Shown here in pieces: positions 26,697 through 35,032 of a stretch of DNA of 64,000 bases. The translations under genes were made by a program, and so were the position numbers. Position 1 is the stretch's first letter. Each line of letters begins with the position of its first letter. The notes beneath the pieces are model-generated. The model saw only the letters and a program-made list of their open reading frames with translations. It did not search any database and had not been told where the DNA came from. Source of the DNA: DATFVJ01 sp963851085 (GTDB lineage: Bacteria; Actinomycetota; Actinomycetes; Streptosporangiales; Streptosporangiaceae); contig CAWKNX010000004.1 in NCBI GenBank assembly GCA_963851085.1, positions 310,001-374,000 on the forward strand. The letters are read 5' to 3'.

Positions 26697-28220
26697 TCAC
26701 AGTGCCTCCGGTTTTTGCAGGAAGCGGGCGACGGCTTCCAGATATCGCGCTCCGATGTAGCCGTCCGTGGCACGGTGATCGGCCGCGAGGGTGGCGGTGA
26801 CGTGGGGGCGGACACCGAGCAGGCCGTCGACGGCGCACGGCAGGCTTGTCACCTTGCCGAAGCCAGCCAGGGCGACCTGCGGTGGGTAGATGACGCCGAA
26901 CACGGCTTGGACGCCCCGGTCGCCGAGATTGGTGACGGTGATCGTCGAATCGGTCATCTCGGTGCCGCGTAGCCGTCCTTCGCGTGCCCGGGTCGCGAGG
27001 TCGCGCAACCTGGCCATCAACTCGCCGACGGCGAGGCTGTCCGCATCATGGATGGCGGGCGCGATCATGCCGCCGCCGCGCAGCGAGATCGCGACGCCGA
27101 GGTGAACATGCCCCGATGGCACGAAGTGATCATCGACCCAGAATCCGTTGAGTTGCGGGACCTCGCGGGCGGCGAGCGCCGCTGCCTTGAGCAGCAGCGC
27201 GGTGGGGACGATCCGGCCGGGGACGGGTAGTTCCCTGTTGCGGCGGCGCAGCCATTGCGTCGCCTGTTGGAGATCGATCGTGGTGCTCAGGTAGTAGTGC
27301 GGGATCTCTCGTTTTGAGCGGGCCATGAGGTTCGCGATGGCCTGCCGCATCGCGGCCTGGCGCGTGGCCACCTCTTCCGGCGTTGCGGGCTGGCGCCCGG
27401 GTGCCTGCTCGGGTCTCGCGGCAGCGCCTGCCGCCGCTTCATGCGGCGGTTTCGTGCGGGCGGCCTGGCGGACGTCGTCGGCGCGGATCGCGCCGCCTGC
27501 ACCGGTTCCCTTGACGGTGGTCAGGTCGGTCCCGAGTTCGGCGGCGATCCGGCGGGCCAGCGGCGACACTCGGAGCCGTGACCGTTGGGCCGCTGCGTGC
27601 TCGACATCCGCACGCGTCACCATGCCTGCCACGCCGGTGCCGTGGATCTGCCTGAGGTTGACGCCCGCCTGTTCAGCCAGGTGCCGAACCAGGGGTGACG
27701 GGACGGCCGGCGGCCCGGCTGAGGGGGCGCGAGCGGCATATTCGGCCGCGGGTGTCACGCGTTCGCCCGCTGGCGCTGCGCGCCTGGCAGGCGCTGGGCG
27801 TCTCCGTGAGGTCGCGGCGCGTTTCGCCGACGCTGGGCTTTTGGCCAGGGCTGGGCGTCTCCGCGTGGGTGCCGCGGTGACGACCGGCGCTGCGGGCGCT
27901 GGCACTGCGGGCGCTGGCACCGCAGGCGCTGGTGCCGCAGGCGCTGGTGCCGCAGGCGCGGCGGGCGCAGCGTGCTCCACGGGCTCGGCGGCTGCGATCA
28001 CCGCCAGCGGGGTCCCGACGGCTACCCGCGTCCCGGGTTCGACAAGGAGGGCACTGACCACGCCGGTGTCGAAGCATTCGACCTCGACGGCCGCCTTGGC
28101 CGTGTCCACGACGGCGACGATGTCCCCCTTGTGTACCTGGTCGCCCGGTTTCACGAGCCATTCGAGCAGCGTTCCCTCGTCCATGTCCGCGCCGAGCGAG
28201 GGCATCAGGAATTCGGCCAT
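26697..28220 (-). CDS. pdhC: 2-oxo acid dehydrogenase E2 (dihydrolipoamide acetyltransferase)
   Basis: A 507-residue E2 subunit. The lipoyl domain occupies residues 1-77, with the lipoylated lysine in VDTAKAAVEV at K42. An Ala/Pro linker (about 80-165) follows, then two peripheral-subunit-binding domains (PSPLVRHLAEQAGVNLRQI and VSPLARRIAAELGTDLTTV). The catalytic domain ends with the DHRATDG active-site histidine motif. Two binding domains in tandem are unusual for a short E2. It transfers acetyl from E1 to CoA. Its ATG overlaps the pdhB stop by one base. The E3 gene is not in the window. Confidence 0.9.
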   Translation of the reverse strand: MAEFLMPSLGADMDEGTLLEWLVKPGDQVHKGDIVAVVDTAKAAVEVECFDTGVVSALLVEPGTRVAVGTPLAVIAAAEPVEHAAPAAPAAPAPAAPAPAVPAPAVPAPAAPVVTAAPTRRRPALAKSPASAKRAATSRRRPAPARRAAPAGERVTPAAEYAARAPSAGPPAVPSPLVRHLAEQAGVNLRQIHGTGVAGMVTRADVEHAAAQRSRLRVSPLARRIAAELGTDLTTVKGTGAGGAIRADDVRQAARTKPPHEAAAGAAARPEQAPGRQPATPEEVATRQAAMRQAIANLMARSKREIPHYYLSTTIDLQQATQWLRRRNRELPVPGRIVPTALLLKAAALAAREVPQLNGFWVDDHFVPSGHVHLGVAISLRGGGMIAPAIHDADSLAVGELMARLRDLATRAREGRLRGTEMTDSTITVTNLGDRGVQAVFGVIYPPQVALAGFGKVTSLPCAVDGLLGVRPHVTATLAADHRATDGYIGARYLEAVARFLQKPEAL

Positions 28221-29287
28221 CAGCCCACCACCCTTCGCGCGGCGGCCACGATCGCGGCCGGCTGCGGCAGTGCGGCCTCCTCCAGGTGCTGCGCGTACGG
28301 AATCGGCACCTCCGCCGTGCAGACCCGTTCGACCGGCGCGTCCAGGTCGTAGAACGCCTGCTCGGTGATCCGGGCGGAAATCTCGGCGGACAGGCTCCCT
28401 GAGCGCCAGCCCTCGTCGACGATGACCACGCGATGGGTGTGCCGCACCGACTCCATGATCGTCGCGTCGTCGAGCGGCCGCAGCGTACGCAGGTCGATCA
28501 CCTCCGCAGCCAGGCCATCCGCGCCCAGTTGCTCCGCTGCCGTCATCGCTTTGGCGAGCGTGCCGCCGTAGGCGATGATCGTCAGATCCCGGCCGGGCCG
28601 TCTGATGGCCGCCGTGTCGATATCGACAGGTCGCGCGGCCGGGTCAAGCGTGCCGGACATGTTGTACAGAGCACCGTGCTCGAAGATCAGCACCGGGTCG
28701 GGATCCTCCAGCGCGGTCCACAGCATGCCCCTGGCGTCGGCGAGCGTGGCAGGCGCCACGATCCGCAGGCCGGGGATGTGCGCGTACCACCCTTCCAGGC
28801 TGTGTGAGTGCTGCGCGGCGACCTGGCGACCTGCGCCGGTGGTCATCCGGATCACCAGCGGCACATTGAGCTGTCCACCCGACATGTGCAGCAGCGTCGC
28901 TGCGTTGTTGAGGATCTGGTCCAGCGCGAGCAGGCTGAAGTTGACCGTCATGATCTCGACGATCGGCCGCATCCCGGCCAGCGCGGCACCGATCCCGGCA
29001 CCCACGAATGCCGACTCCGATAGCGGTGTGTCCCGGATGCGCTCTGGCCCGAATTCCTCGAGCAAGCCCAGGGTAACGGCGTAACAGCCGCCGTAGCGGC
29101 CGATGTCCTCGCCCATGATGAACACCCGCTGGTCCCGGGTCAGGGCTTCCCGCAGTGCCTCCCGCATCGCCTCGCGGTAGGTGACCTGCGTGGTCTTCCC
29201 TTCCTCGGCCGTGCCAGCCTGCGCGGCTCTGGCGGTTCGTGCCCTGGCGGGTTTGGCGCCGCCGCCGGTCGCGGTCCGGGCGGTCAT
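28220..29287 (-). CDS. pdhB: Pyruvate/acetoin-type dehydrogenase E1 beta subunit
   Basis: A 355-residue transketolase-like beta subunit. After an Ala/Arg-rich leader (about 33 residues) come YREAMREALREALTRDQRVF, GEDIGRYGGCYAVTLGL, DTPLSESAFVGAGIGAALAG, PLVIRMTTGAGRQVAAQHSH and the transketolase C-terminal part DLTIIAYGGTLAKAM. It pairs with the alpha subunit to decarboxylate a 2-oxo acid using TPP. Sequence alone does not decide between pyruvate, acetoin and branched-chain substrates; the nearby acs favours acetyl-CoA production. The start overlaps the pdhA stop (ATGA). The basic N-terminal extension is unusual. Confidence 0.9.
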   Translation of the reverse strand: MTARTATGGGAKPARARTARAAQAGTAEEGKTTQVTYREAMREALREALTRDQRVFIMGEDIGRYGGCYAVTLGLLEEFGPERIRDTPLSESAFVGAGIGAALAGMRPIVEIMTVNFSLLALDQILNNAATLLHMSGGQLNVPLVIRMTTGAGRQVAAQHSHSLEGWYAHIPGLRIVAPATLADARGMLWTALEDPDPVLIFEHGALYNMSGTLDPAARPVDIDTAAIRRPGRDLTIIAYGGTLAKAMTAAEQLGADGLAAEVIDLRTLRPLDDATIMESVRHTHRVVIVDEGWRSGSLSAEISARITEQAFYDLDAPVERVCTAEVPIPYAQHLEEAALPQPAAIVAAARRVVG

Positions 29288-30294
29288 GACGGCCTCGGGC
29301 TGTAGACGAACCGGGTCAGGTCTTCCACCGGCTCGATGTCGGCAGCTTCCGCCGTGTCGATCGCATGAGCGATCTCGGCGGCGATCTCTTTTTCGATGAC
29401 CTCGAGGTCGTCGTCGGTGATCTCACCGTGCTGCTTCATCTGGGCCACCAGTGCGTCGATCGGATCGCGCGCTTTCCAGCGTTCGATCTCTGCTTTGTCG
29501 CGGTACCGCTCCGGGTCGTACATGGAGTGGGCACGGAACCGGTACGTGCGCAATTCGAGGAAGTGCGGTCCGCCTCCACCGCGTACCGCTTCGGCAGCGC
29601 GGCGGGCCGCATGCTCCACGGCGGTCACGTCCATGCCGTCCACGGCCCACGCGACCATGCCGTACGAGCCGGCGCGGGCGGCCAGGTCGGTCTCGGCCTG
29701 CGCCCGGTCCAGCGCGGTCCCCATCGCATAAAGGTTGTTCTCACAGCAGAAGAGCAGCGGCAGATCCCACAGCGCCGCAAGATTCATGCACTCGTGAAAC
29801 TCGCCTTCCGCCACGGCGCCATCACCGAAGAAGCACGCGGTCACTCCGCCGGTACCGCGCAGCCGGTCGGCGAGGGCCAGGCCGACCGCGAGCGGCAGCC
29901 CGCCGCCGACGATCGCGTTGCCTCCGTAGAGGCGATGACCGGTGTCGAACAGGTGCATCGAGCCGCCGCGCCCGCGGCTGCATCCGGTCACCCGGCCGTA
30001 CATCTCGGCCATCACCGAGTCCATGGCGACGCCACGGGCGAGCGCGTGACCGTGCTCGCGGTAGGTGGACACGATCGAGTCCGCGGGTGCCAGCGCCTGG
30101 CATACGCCCACCGCGACGGCCTCCTCCCCGATGTACAGATGCAGGAAGCCGCGGATCTTGGCGGCGCTGTACAGCTCCACGCATCTTTCCTCGAATCGCC
30201 GGACCCGCACCATCTCCCGCAGCAACGCCCGGCGATGCGCGCCGTCATGGGCCGCTGGCCCCGGGGTGACAGCCGTCTGGGGCAGGTTTGTCAT
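29284..30294 (-). CDS. pdhA: Pyruvate/acetoin-type dehydrogenase E1 alpha subunit
   Basis: A 336-residue alpha subunit. The phosphate/TPP segments are GGSMHLFDTGHRLYGGNAIV (about residues 113-132) and the TPP motif GDGAVAEGEFHECMN to CCENN (about 160-190). FRAHSMYDPERYR is the conserved activation loop with the active-site histidine. Length equals that of AcoA/PdhA heterotetrameric enzymes. It lies second in the acs-pdhA-pdhB-pdhC-ACP operon with four-base overlaps on both sides, pointing to tight stoichiometric translation. Confidence 0.9.
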   Translation of the reverse strand: MTNLPQTAVTPGPAAHDGAHRRALLREMVRVRRFEERCVELYSAAKIRGFLHLYIGEEAVAVGVCQALAPADSIVSTYREHGHALARGVAMDSVMAEMYGRVTGCSRGRGGSMHLFDTGHRLYGGNAIVGGGLPLAVGLALADRLRGTGGVTACFFGDGAVAEGEFHECMNLAALWDLPLLFCCENNLYAMGTALDRAQAETDLAARAGSYGMVAWAVDGMDVTAVEHAARRAAEAVRGGGGPHFLELRTYRFRAHSMYDPERYRDKAEIERWKARDPIDALVAQMKQHGEITDDDLEVIEKEIAAEIAHAIDTAEAADIEPVEDLTRFVYSPRPS

Positions 30295-32060
30295 GGCGCA
30301 CGCTCCAGGGTCGACACGTCGCCTTCAGGCAGGCCGAGCTCCCGCGCCTTGAGCAGGCGCCGCATGACCTTGCCGCTGCGGGTGAGCGGAATGTTCTGGT
30401 CGAATTCGATCTCCTTCGGCGCCACGGCGCCGAGCCGCTTACGGCCGAACGCGGCCAGCTCGACGAGCAGATCCTCGCTGGGCCGGTACCCGGGTTTGAG
30501 TGAGACGAACGCCTTGACGATCTCACCGGCCACCGGGTCGGGCTTGCCGATCACACCGGCCTCCGCGACAGCCGGATGCTCCATCAGCACGCTCTCCACT
30601 TCGAACGGCCCGATCAGGTGACCGGCCGATTTGATCACATCGTCCGCGCGGGCGACGAACCAGAAGTAGCCATCCGCATCCCGCCGCGCGACGTCGCCGG
30701 TCAGGTACCAGCCGCCGGCGAACGCCTCGGCATAGCGCTCCGGGTCGTGCAGGTACCCACGGAACATCGACGGCCAACCCGGTTGCAGCGCGAGTTCCCC
30801 CTCCACGTCGGGCTCCGTGATCACTTCCACCCTGTTATCGGCGACCTGAGCCCGGCCGTCCTCGCCCCGTCTGAGCAGCGCCGCCTGCACGCCGGGGAGC
30901 GGCTTGCCCATCGACCCGGGCCGGATATCCATAGCCGCAAAGTTGCTGATCATGATGGCGCCGGTTTCCGTCTGCCACCAGTTGTCATGCACCGGATGGC
31001 CCAGCGCCTCAACCCCCCACACCACCGCCTCCGGATTGAGCGGCTCGCCGACACTGGCGACCAGCCGCAGCGCCGACAGGTCGTACTGGCGAGCGAGCTC
31101 CGGGCGGCGCCGCATCAGCATCCGCAGCGCGGTCGGCGCCGTGTACCAGACCGTCACATGCTGGCCGCTCAGGATCGCATACCAGCGCTTCGCATCGAAC
31201 TCGCCGACGTCGGTCACCAGCGTCGCGCCATGGGTGAGCGGCGCGATAATCCCATACGACGTGCCGGTCACCCAGCCCGGGTCGGCCGTGCACCAGAACA
31301 CGTCACCGGCGCGCAAGTCCAGCGCGAAGGCAGCCGTGGCGTGATGGGCCACAACCGCCTCATGCACATGCACCGCGCCCTTCGGCTTGCCGGTCGTGCC
31401 GCTGGTGAAATGCAGCAGCGCCATATCCGCCGGATCAGTGCGCGGGATATCGAACTCCGGGGAGGCCGCCGCGAGCCCCGCGCCCAGGCCGACCGCCCCG
31501 GGCGGGACGGGTTCTTCGCCAGCGATCAGCACGTGCTTCAGGCCCGGCAGCGCGGCGTGAATCTCGGCCACCTTCCGCTCGTACAACCGGCCGCTCGTGA
31601 CCAGCACCCGCGCGTCCCCAAGCAGCATCCGGTCCCGGATCGGCTCCGGGCCGAACGCAGGGAAAAGCGGCGAGAACACACTGGTGTTCTTCAGCGTGCC
31701 CAGCGCCGCGACATACAGCTCAGGAACCCGGCCGAGCAGCGAGAACACCCGATCGCCCTTGCCGACGCCAAGGCTGCGCAGCAGATTGGCGAACCGGTTC
31801 GTCTCCGCCCGCAGGTCACGGTAGCTGTACTCGGTCACCTCGCCCGCACGGCCGATGCAGCGAAGCGCTGTCGCATCCGCCCGGTCTCCACCAGCATGCC
31901 GGTCGACCGCCTCGTGCGCGATGTTGAGGCCACCGCCCGGCAGGCCATCAAGCTCTGCCCTGGCCCGCGACCAGGAGAACTCCGCCCGCGCCCGCTCATA
32001 GTCGGCCAGGTTCGCGCCGACCACGGCGGGTCTTTCCTTGACGATCGTGTCCCACCGCAT
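30291..32060 (-). CDS. acsA: Acetyl-CoA synthetase (AMP-forming)
   Basis: A 589-residue ANL-superfamily enzyme joining acetate to CoA via acetyl-AMP. Motifs: LLHFTSGTTGKPKGAVH (A3), WWQTETGAIM (A5), YLTGDVARRDADGYFWFVAR (A7/A8) and the C-terminal PLTRSGKVMRR with the catalytic lysine at about K564. That lysine motif is the classical target of Pat-type acetyltransferases, and one is encoded at 22780. The ATG at 32060 is chosen for its GGGGAAGG site; longer frames upstream lack motifs. It is the first gene of the minus-strand operon, with a palindromic box in the divergent region upstream. Confidence 0.92.
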   Translation of the reverse strand: MRWDTIVKERPAVVGANLADYERARAEFSWSRARAELDGLPGGGLNIAHEAVDRHAGGDRADATALRCIGRAGEVTEYSYRDLRAETNRFANLLRSLGVGKGDRVFSLLGRVPELYVAALGTLKNTSVFSPLFPAFGPEPIRDRMLLGDARVLVTSGRLYERKVAEIHAALPGLKHVLIAGEEPVPPGAVGLGAGLAAASPEFDIPRTDPADMALLHFTSGTTGKPKGAVHVHEAVVAHHATAAFALDLRAGDVFWCTADPGWVTGTSYGIIAPLTHGATLVTDVGEFDAKRWYAILSGQHVTVWYTAPTALRMLMRRRPELARQYDLSALRLVASVGEPLNPEAVVWGVEALGHPVHDNWWQTETGAIMISNFAAMDIRPGSMGKPLPGVQAALLRRGEDGRAQVADNRVEVITEPDVEGELALQPGWPSMFRGYLHDPERYAEAFAGGWYLTGDVARRDADGYFWFVARADDVIKSAGHLIGPFEVESVLMEHPAVAEAGVIGKPDPVAGEIVKAFVSLKPGYRPSEDLLVELAAFGRKRLGAVAPKEIEFDQNIPLTRSGKVMRRLLKARELGLPEGDVSTLERAP

Positions 32061-32284
32061 AGCCGCACCTTCCCCATCGGCCACCGCCCGCCAGGTTTCC
32101 GCGGAAACGCTGTCCGCGCCAAGGCTCCAGGCAGCACCGGCCCGGTATGGGCTGCTACTAGCAGCGTCGATGCGGCCTCCCGCCCCGGGCAGAGCCGTAC
32201 GGCACCCACGGCACGGGCCATTGGTCCCGCCGTGGCGGCAGGAGATCCCCGGGACCCCTGCTGTTGTTTTCGCCCTTCCTGGAA

Positions 32285-32303
32285 ATGGGGTCGTTGGCCC
32301 CAT
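32285..32303. promoter_or_regulatory. DosR-like palindrome between acsA and DUF3048 gene
   Basis: ATGGGGTCGTTGGCCCCAT has perfect ATGGGG/CCCCAT arms and matches the core GGG-C-TT-GGCCC pattern. It lies in the 381-base divergent spacer (32061-32441), 225 bases from acsA and 139 bases from the DUF3048 start. I saw no other gene in this spacer. Confidence 0.5.
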
Positions 32304-32441
32304 ACGGCCGGGACGCTTGCCGCTATCCGATATGGGCGGGCCCGGTAGAAATGAAGGGGGAGCTGACTGCGGCGGCGCTGAACGCTGCGGTGGCGGACCG
32401 CGGCCGCGTGCCGGGCGGCGTCCCCGGCTGGAGGTGGCGTC

Positions 32442-33425
32442 ATGGCATGGCGTCGCCGCAAGATCGTGATAACCGCATCGGCCATCGCGGCGGCCGCACT
32501 CGCGGTGGCGGGGATCTTCGTGTTCTCCGGCAGTTCCCCTCCGGGGAAGCAGAAACCGCCTGCCACGACGGGGCGGCCGCTGTCCCCCTTCACCGGCGAG
32601 CCCGTGCAGGCACTCGGCCCGGTGCTCGCGGTGAAGATCGACAACGTCACGCAGGCGCGGCCACCCACCGGGCTCACTGACGCGGACATCGTCTATGTGC
32701 TGCCGGTTGAGGGCGGGCTGAGCCGGATCCTGGCCGTCTTCTCCTCGCACTCCCCGGCCGTGATCGGGCCGGTGCGCAGTGCCAGGGAGGACGACCTGGA
32801 GTTGCTGCGCCAGTTCGGTCGGCCCGCCTTTGCCTACTCGGGGGCGCAGTCACAACTCCTGCCGGTCGTCCACAACGCCAGGATCGCCGACCTGTACAAC
32901 GGCATCGCCGGCGGATATTTCCGCGACCAGAACCGGATCGCCCCGCACAACCTCTACGGGCGAACCCAGCAACTGCTCGCCGAAGCCCCTGGTGCGAGCA
33001 AAGCGGCCGACATCGGATTCCGGTTCGGCCCGGCACCTGACGGCGGGCACGTCACGCCCGCTCGTTCGGTGGCCTACCTGGCGGCGTCGTTCACCTTCAC
33101 CTGGTCAGCGAACGCCGCGCGGTGGCTGGTCACCATGGACGGCACCCCGGCCGGCGCTGCCGAGGGCGGCCAGCTCAGCGCCGCCACGGTGGTGATCCAG
33201 TACACCACCGTGCGCACCTCCCGGTTCCTTGAGGAAGGCCAGCCCCCGCCGTACGCCCAGAGCACCGGCTCAGGGACCGGCGTGGTACTGCGCGACGGCA
33301 TGGCCTACGACATCCGTTGGTCCCGCCCGGATGCTGACGGCGGCACCACGTTCACCACGACCTCGGGCCAGCCGATGACCTTCGCCCGCGGCCCGGTCTG
33401 GATCGTGCTCACCGCCACCCCATGA
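32442..33425 (+). CDS. DUF3048 (YerB-like) exported protein
   Basis: A 327-residue protein with an N-terminal signal/anchor helix (residues 8-28, IVITASAIAAAALAVAGIFV) and a short Pro-rich spacer. The body matches the YerB/DUF3048 pair of domains: VLAVKIDNVTQARPPTGLTD, ADIVYVLPVEGGLSRILAVF, IGPVRSAREDDLELLRQFG, then the C-terminal half with VVIQYTTVRTSR and GTGVVLRDGMAYDIRW. There is no lipobox cysteine, so it is probably tethered by the helix. Function is unknown; YerB-type proteins are cell-envelope proteins. It is divergent from the acs operon. Confidence 0.85.
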   Translation: MAWRRRKIVITASAIAAAALAVAGIFVFSGSSPPGKQKPPATTGRPLSPFTGEPVQALGPVLAVKIDNVTQARPPTGLTDADIVYVLPVEGGLSRILAVFSSHSPAVIGPVRSAREDDLELLRQFGRPAFAYSGAQSQLLPVVHNARIADLYNGIAGGYFRDQNRIAPHNLYGRTQQLLAEAPGASKAADIGFRFGPAPDGGHVTPARSVAYLAASFTFTWSANAARWLVTMDGTPAGAAEGGQLSAATVVIQYTTVRTSRFLEEGQPPPYAQSTGSGTGVVLRDGMAYDIRWSRPDADGGTTFTTTSGQPMTFARGPVWIVLTATP

Positions 33426-33472
33426 GCCCGGGCGGCGCCCGGCGCCAGGAGCCCTGGCCGTGCGGGCGACCG

Positions 33473-33486
33473 GGGACTTTCGGCCC
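33473..33486 (+). promoter_or_regulatory. DosR-like box GGGACTTTCGGCCC
   Basis: Exact consensus, 52 bases before the mini-ORF at 33538 and about 125 bases before HPF copy B. The flanks (ACCGGGGACTTTCGGCCCTG) are the same as at 14965-14985. Confidence 0.75.
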
Positions 33487-33537
33487 TGGGCGGCGCTCGC
33501 CCTGCACCAGGTAATGGAGTTGTAGAAGGTGGTTGCC

Positions 33538-33615
33538 ATGTCGTTTAGGGCGCCGGAAGTCTCGATCGCAGCGCCGCGCCGCAGGTTCCCGCTGGCCGCC
33601 GGTGCGGAGAGGTGA
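33538..33615 (+). CDS. Fused leader mini-ORF (DUF2267 start joined to eRF1-like tail)
   Basis: A 25-codon frame beginning MSF, as in the DUF2267 genes, continuing RAPEVSIAAPRR across a junction, and ending RFPLAAGAER and TGA exactly as the eRF1-like gene does at 16313-16344. The stop overlaps the HPF start (GTGA) as in the original operon. The rearrangement has therefore kept translational coupling while replacing the whole eRF1-like gene by a captured promoter and start. Whether the peptide itself matters is unknown. Confidence 0.6.
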   Translation: MSFRAPEVSIAAPRRRFPLAAGAER

Positions 33616-34524
33616 GCATCATGAGTGCGCAGACGCTGCAGATGCAGACCGAGGCCCGCGGCGCCGTTCCGGCGAGCGCGATGGAGCTGGCCGTCCAGAA
33701 GGTCCGCTCGCTGCTGCGGCTAGCTCCCGAGCCGGTGCTGTTCGCCCGGGTGAAACTCACCATGGCCGCCGATCCGGCCGCCACGCGCCCCGCGATCGCC
33801 CAGGCCAATCTGGACCTGGGCGGACGGCTGATCCGCGCCCAGGCCACCGCCGCCACCATGCCCGAGGCGGTCGAGCGGATGAGCGACCGGCTCCGGACCC
33901 GGCTGGAACGCGCGGCCCGGAACTGGGCGGCGATCCGCGGCGGAACACCGGTCCCCCTGCCGCATGAATGGCGCCATCAGAGCATGCCGTCCCCGCGCAT
34001 GCCCTATTACCCCCGCCCGCAGGGGGAACGCACCGTGATCCGGCACAAGGCGTACACCCTGGCCCGGCAGACCGCCGACGAGGCCGCCGCCGAACTGGAA
34101 CTGCTGGACTACGACTTCCACCTGTTCACCGAGCGCGCCACCGGCCAGGACAGCGTCATCTACCGGACCGCCAGCGGGTACCGGCTGGCCCAGGCCCGCC
34201 CACGGCCCGGCCGCCTTCCCCCACCGAACGCCCCGATCACGGTCAGCACGCATCCCGCGCCCAGGCTCACCCCCGCCGGCGCCATCGCACGGCTGGAGGC
34301 TCTCGGCCACCCATTCCTGTTCTTCGTCAACAGCCAGACCGGCCGCGGCAACCTGATCTATCACCGCTACGACGGCCACTACGGCCTCATCACGCCCGCA
34401 GGGCGCCCGATCCGCTGGAGGGCGTAAATGCACGAATGAGCGGCCTGGACAGCAGCTGCGCCGCGCACAAGCGACGGGGCGAATCGTGCCGCCCAGCCCG
34501 CTCCGGTTGATCAGCTCGCCTTCT
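33584..34524. repeat. 941-bp direct repeat, copy B (hpf block)
   Basis: Second copy of 16313-17253 with no difference that I could see. Its left edge retains 32 bases of the eRF1-like gene, and its right edge is the true 3' end of the Hsp20 gene. The copies are 17,271 bp apart in the same orientation. Confidence 0.95.
33612..34427 (+). CDS. hpf: Ribosome hibernation promoting factor (copy B)
   Basis: A 271-residue protein identical to that at 16341, with the S30AE domain and two C-terminal domains described there. Here it is driven by a DosR-like box and a 25-codon leader instead of the eRF1-like gene, and it faces Hsp20 tail to tail. Two identical copies with separate boxed promoters would raise HPF dose in dormancy, or one may simply be a recent duplicate awaiting loss. 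Confidence 0.88.
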   Translation: MSIMSAQTLQMQTEARGAVPASAMELAVQKVRSLLRLAPEPVLFARVKLTMAADPAATRPAIAQANLDLGGRLIRAQATAATMPEAVERMSDRLRTRLERAARNWAAIRGGTPVPLPHEWRHQSMPSPRMPYYPRPQGERTVIRHKAYTLARQTADEAAAELELLDYDFHLFTERATGQDSVIYRTASGYRLAQARPRPGRLPPPNAPITVSTHPAPRLTPAGAIARLEALGHPFLFFVNSQTGRGNLIYHRYDGHYGLITPAGRPIRWRA

Positions 34525-34951
34525 TGGCTTCGCCCGCGGCTTGCACCGGAATCTTCCGCCCGGTCACCTTCTCCTTTTCCTTGAGCCCGATGGTGACCTT
34601 GAGAATCCCCTTGTCGTAGGTCGCCGTAACGTCGTCCTCGTCCGCTCCTTCGGGCAGCGGAATGTGACGCGAGAACACGCCGTAGTAAAACTCCGAACGG
34701 TGCTCGGTCTCCGTCTCCTTGCGCCGTTCCGCCCGGATGTGGAGTAGGCCGTTCGAGACGGTTACCTCGACCTCCTTTTCCGGGTCGATCCCCGGCAGTT
34801 CGGCGCGTATTACGTAGTGCCCGTCCTCGACGAAGTCCTCCAGCCGCATGGGCCGTGCTGTGAACGGACGCAGCATGGAGAAGGGCGACTCGAGCCAGTC
34901 AAACAAGTCCGGGAACAGGCCCCTGCTCTCCCTGCGCTTCAGTGCGCTCAT
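34511..34951 (-). CDS. hsp20: Hsp20/alpha-crystallin chaperone (second)
   Basis: A 146-residue small heat-shock protein. The alpha-crystallin domain includes LEDFVEDGHYVIRAELPGID, VEVTVSNGLLHIRAERR, FYYGVFSRHIPLPEGADEDD and GILKVTIG. The tail is Lys-rich (GEAKKAS). The start at 34951 (MSALKRRES) is preferred over a longer frame because it follows an AGGCGGAGA site and matches family length. A box at 35019-35032 is upstream. Its final 14 bases also appear at the edge of repeat copy A, showing that copy A was taken from an hpf-Hsp20 junction. Confidence 0.9.
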   Translation of the reverse strand: MSALKRRESRGLFPDLFDWLESPFSMLRPFTARPMRLEDFVEDGHYVIRAELPGIDPEKEVEVTVSNGLLHIRAERRKETETEHRSEFYYGVFSRHIPLPEGADEDDVTATYDKGILKVTIGLKEKEKVTGRKIPVQAAGEAKKAS

Positions 34952-35018
34952 CGATCTCCGCCTTCTTTCGGTTCCTCGGTCCGCATATCGAGCACATCGC
35001 GGGCCTGCCGGTGCGGTA

Positions 35019-35032
35019 GGGACGAAGGTCTC
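35019..35032 (-). promoter_or_regulatory. DosR-like box (minus-strand reading GAGACCTTCGTCCC)
   Basis: Palindromic site 68 bases before the Hsp20 start, with full CCTTCG core and one mismatch in each arm. Confidence 0.6.

Noticed and set aside
30291..32750. Longer acetyl-CoA synthetase start at 32750
   Set aside because: The added 230 residues are low-complexity shadow of the divergent DUF3048 gene; the ATG at 32060 has a good ribosome site.
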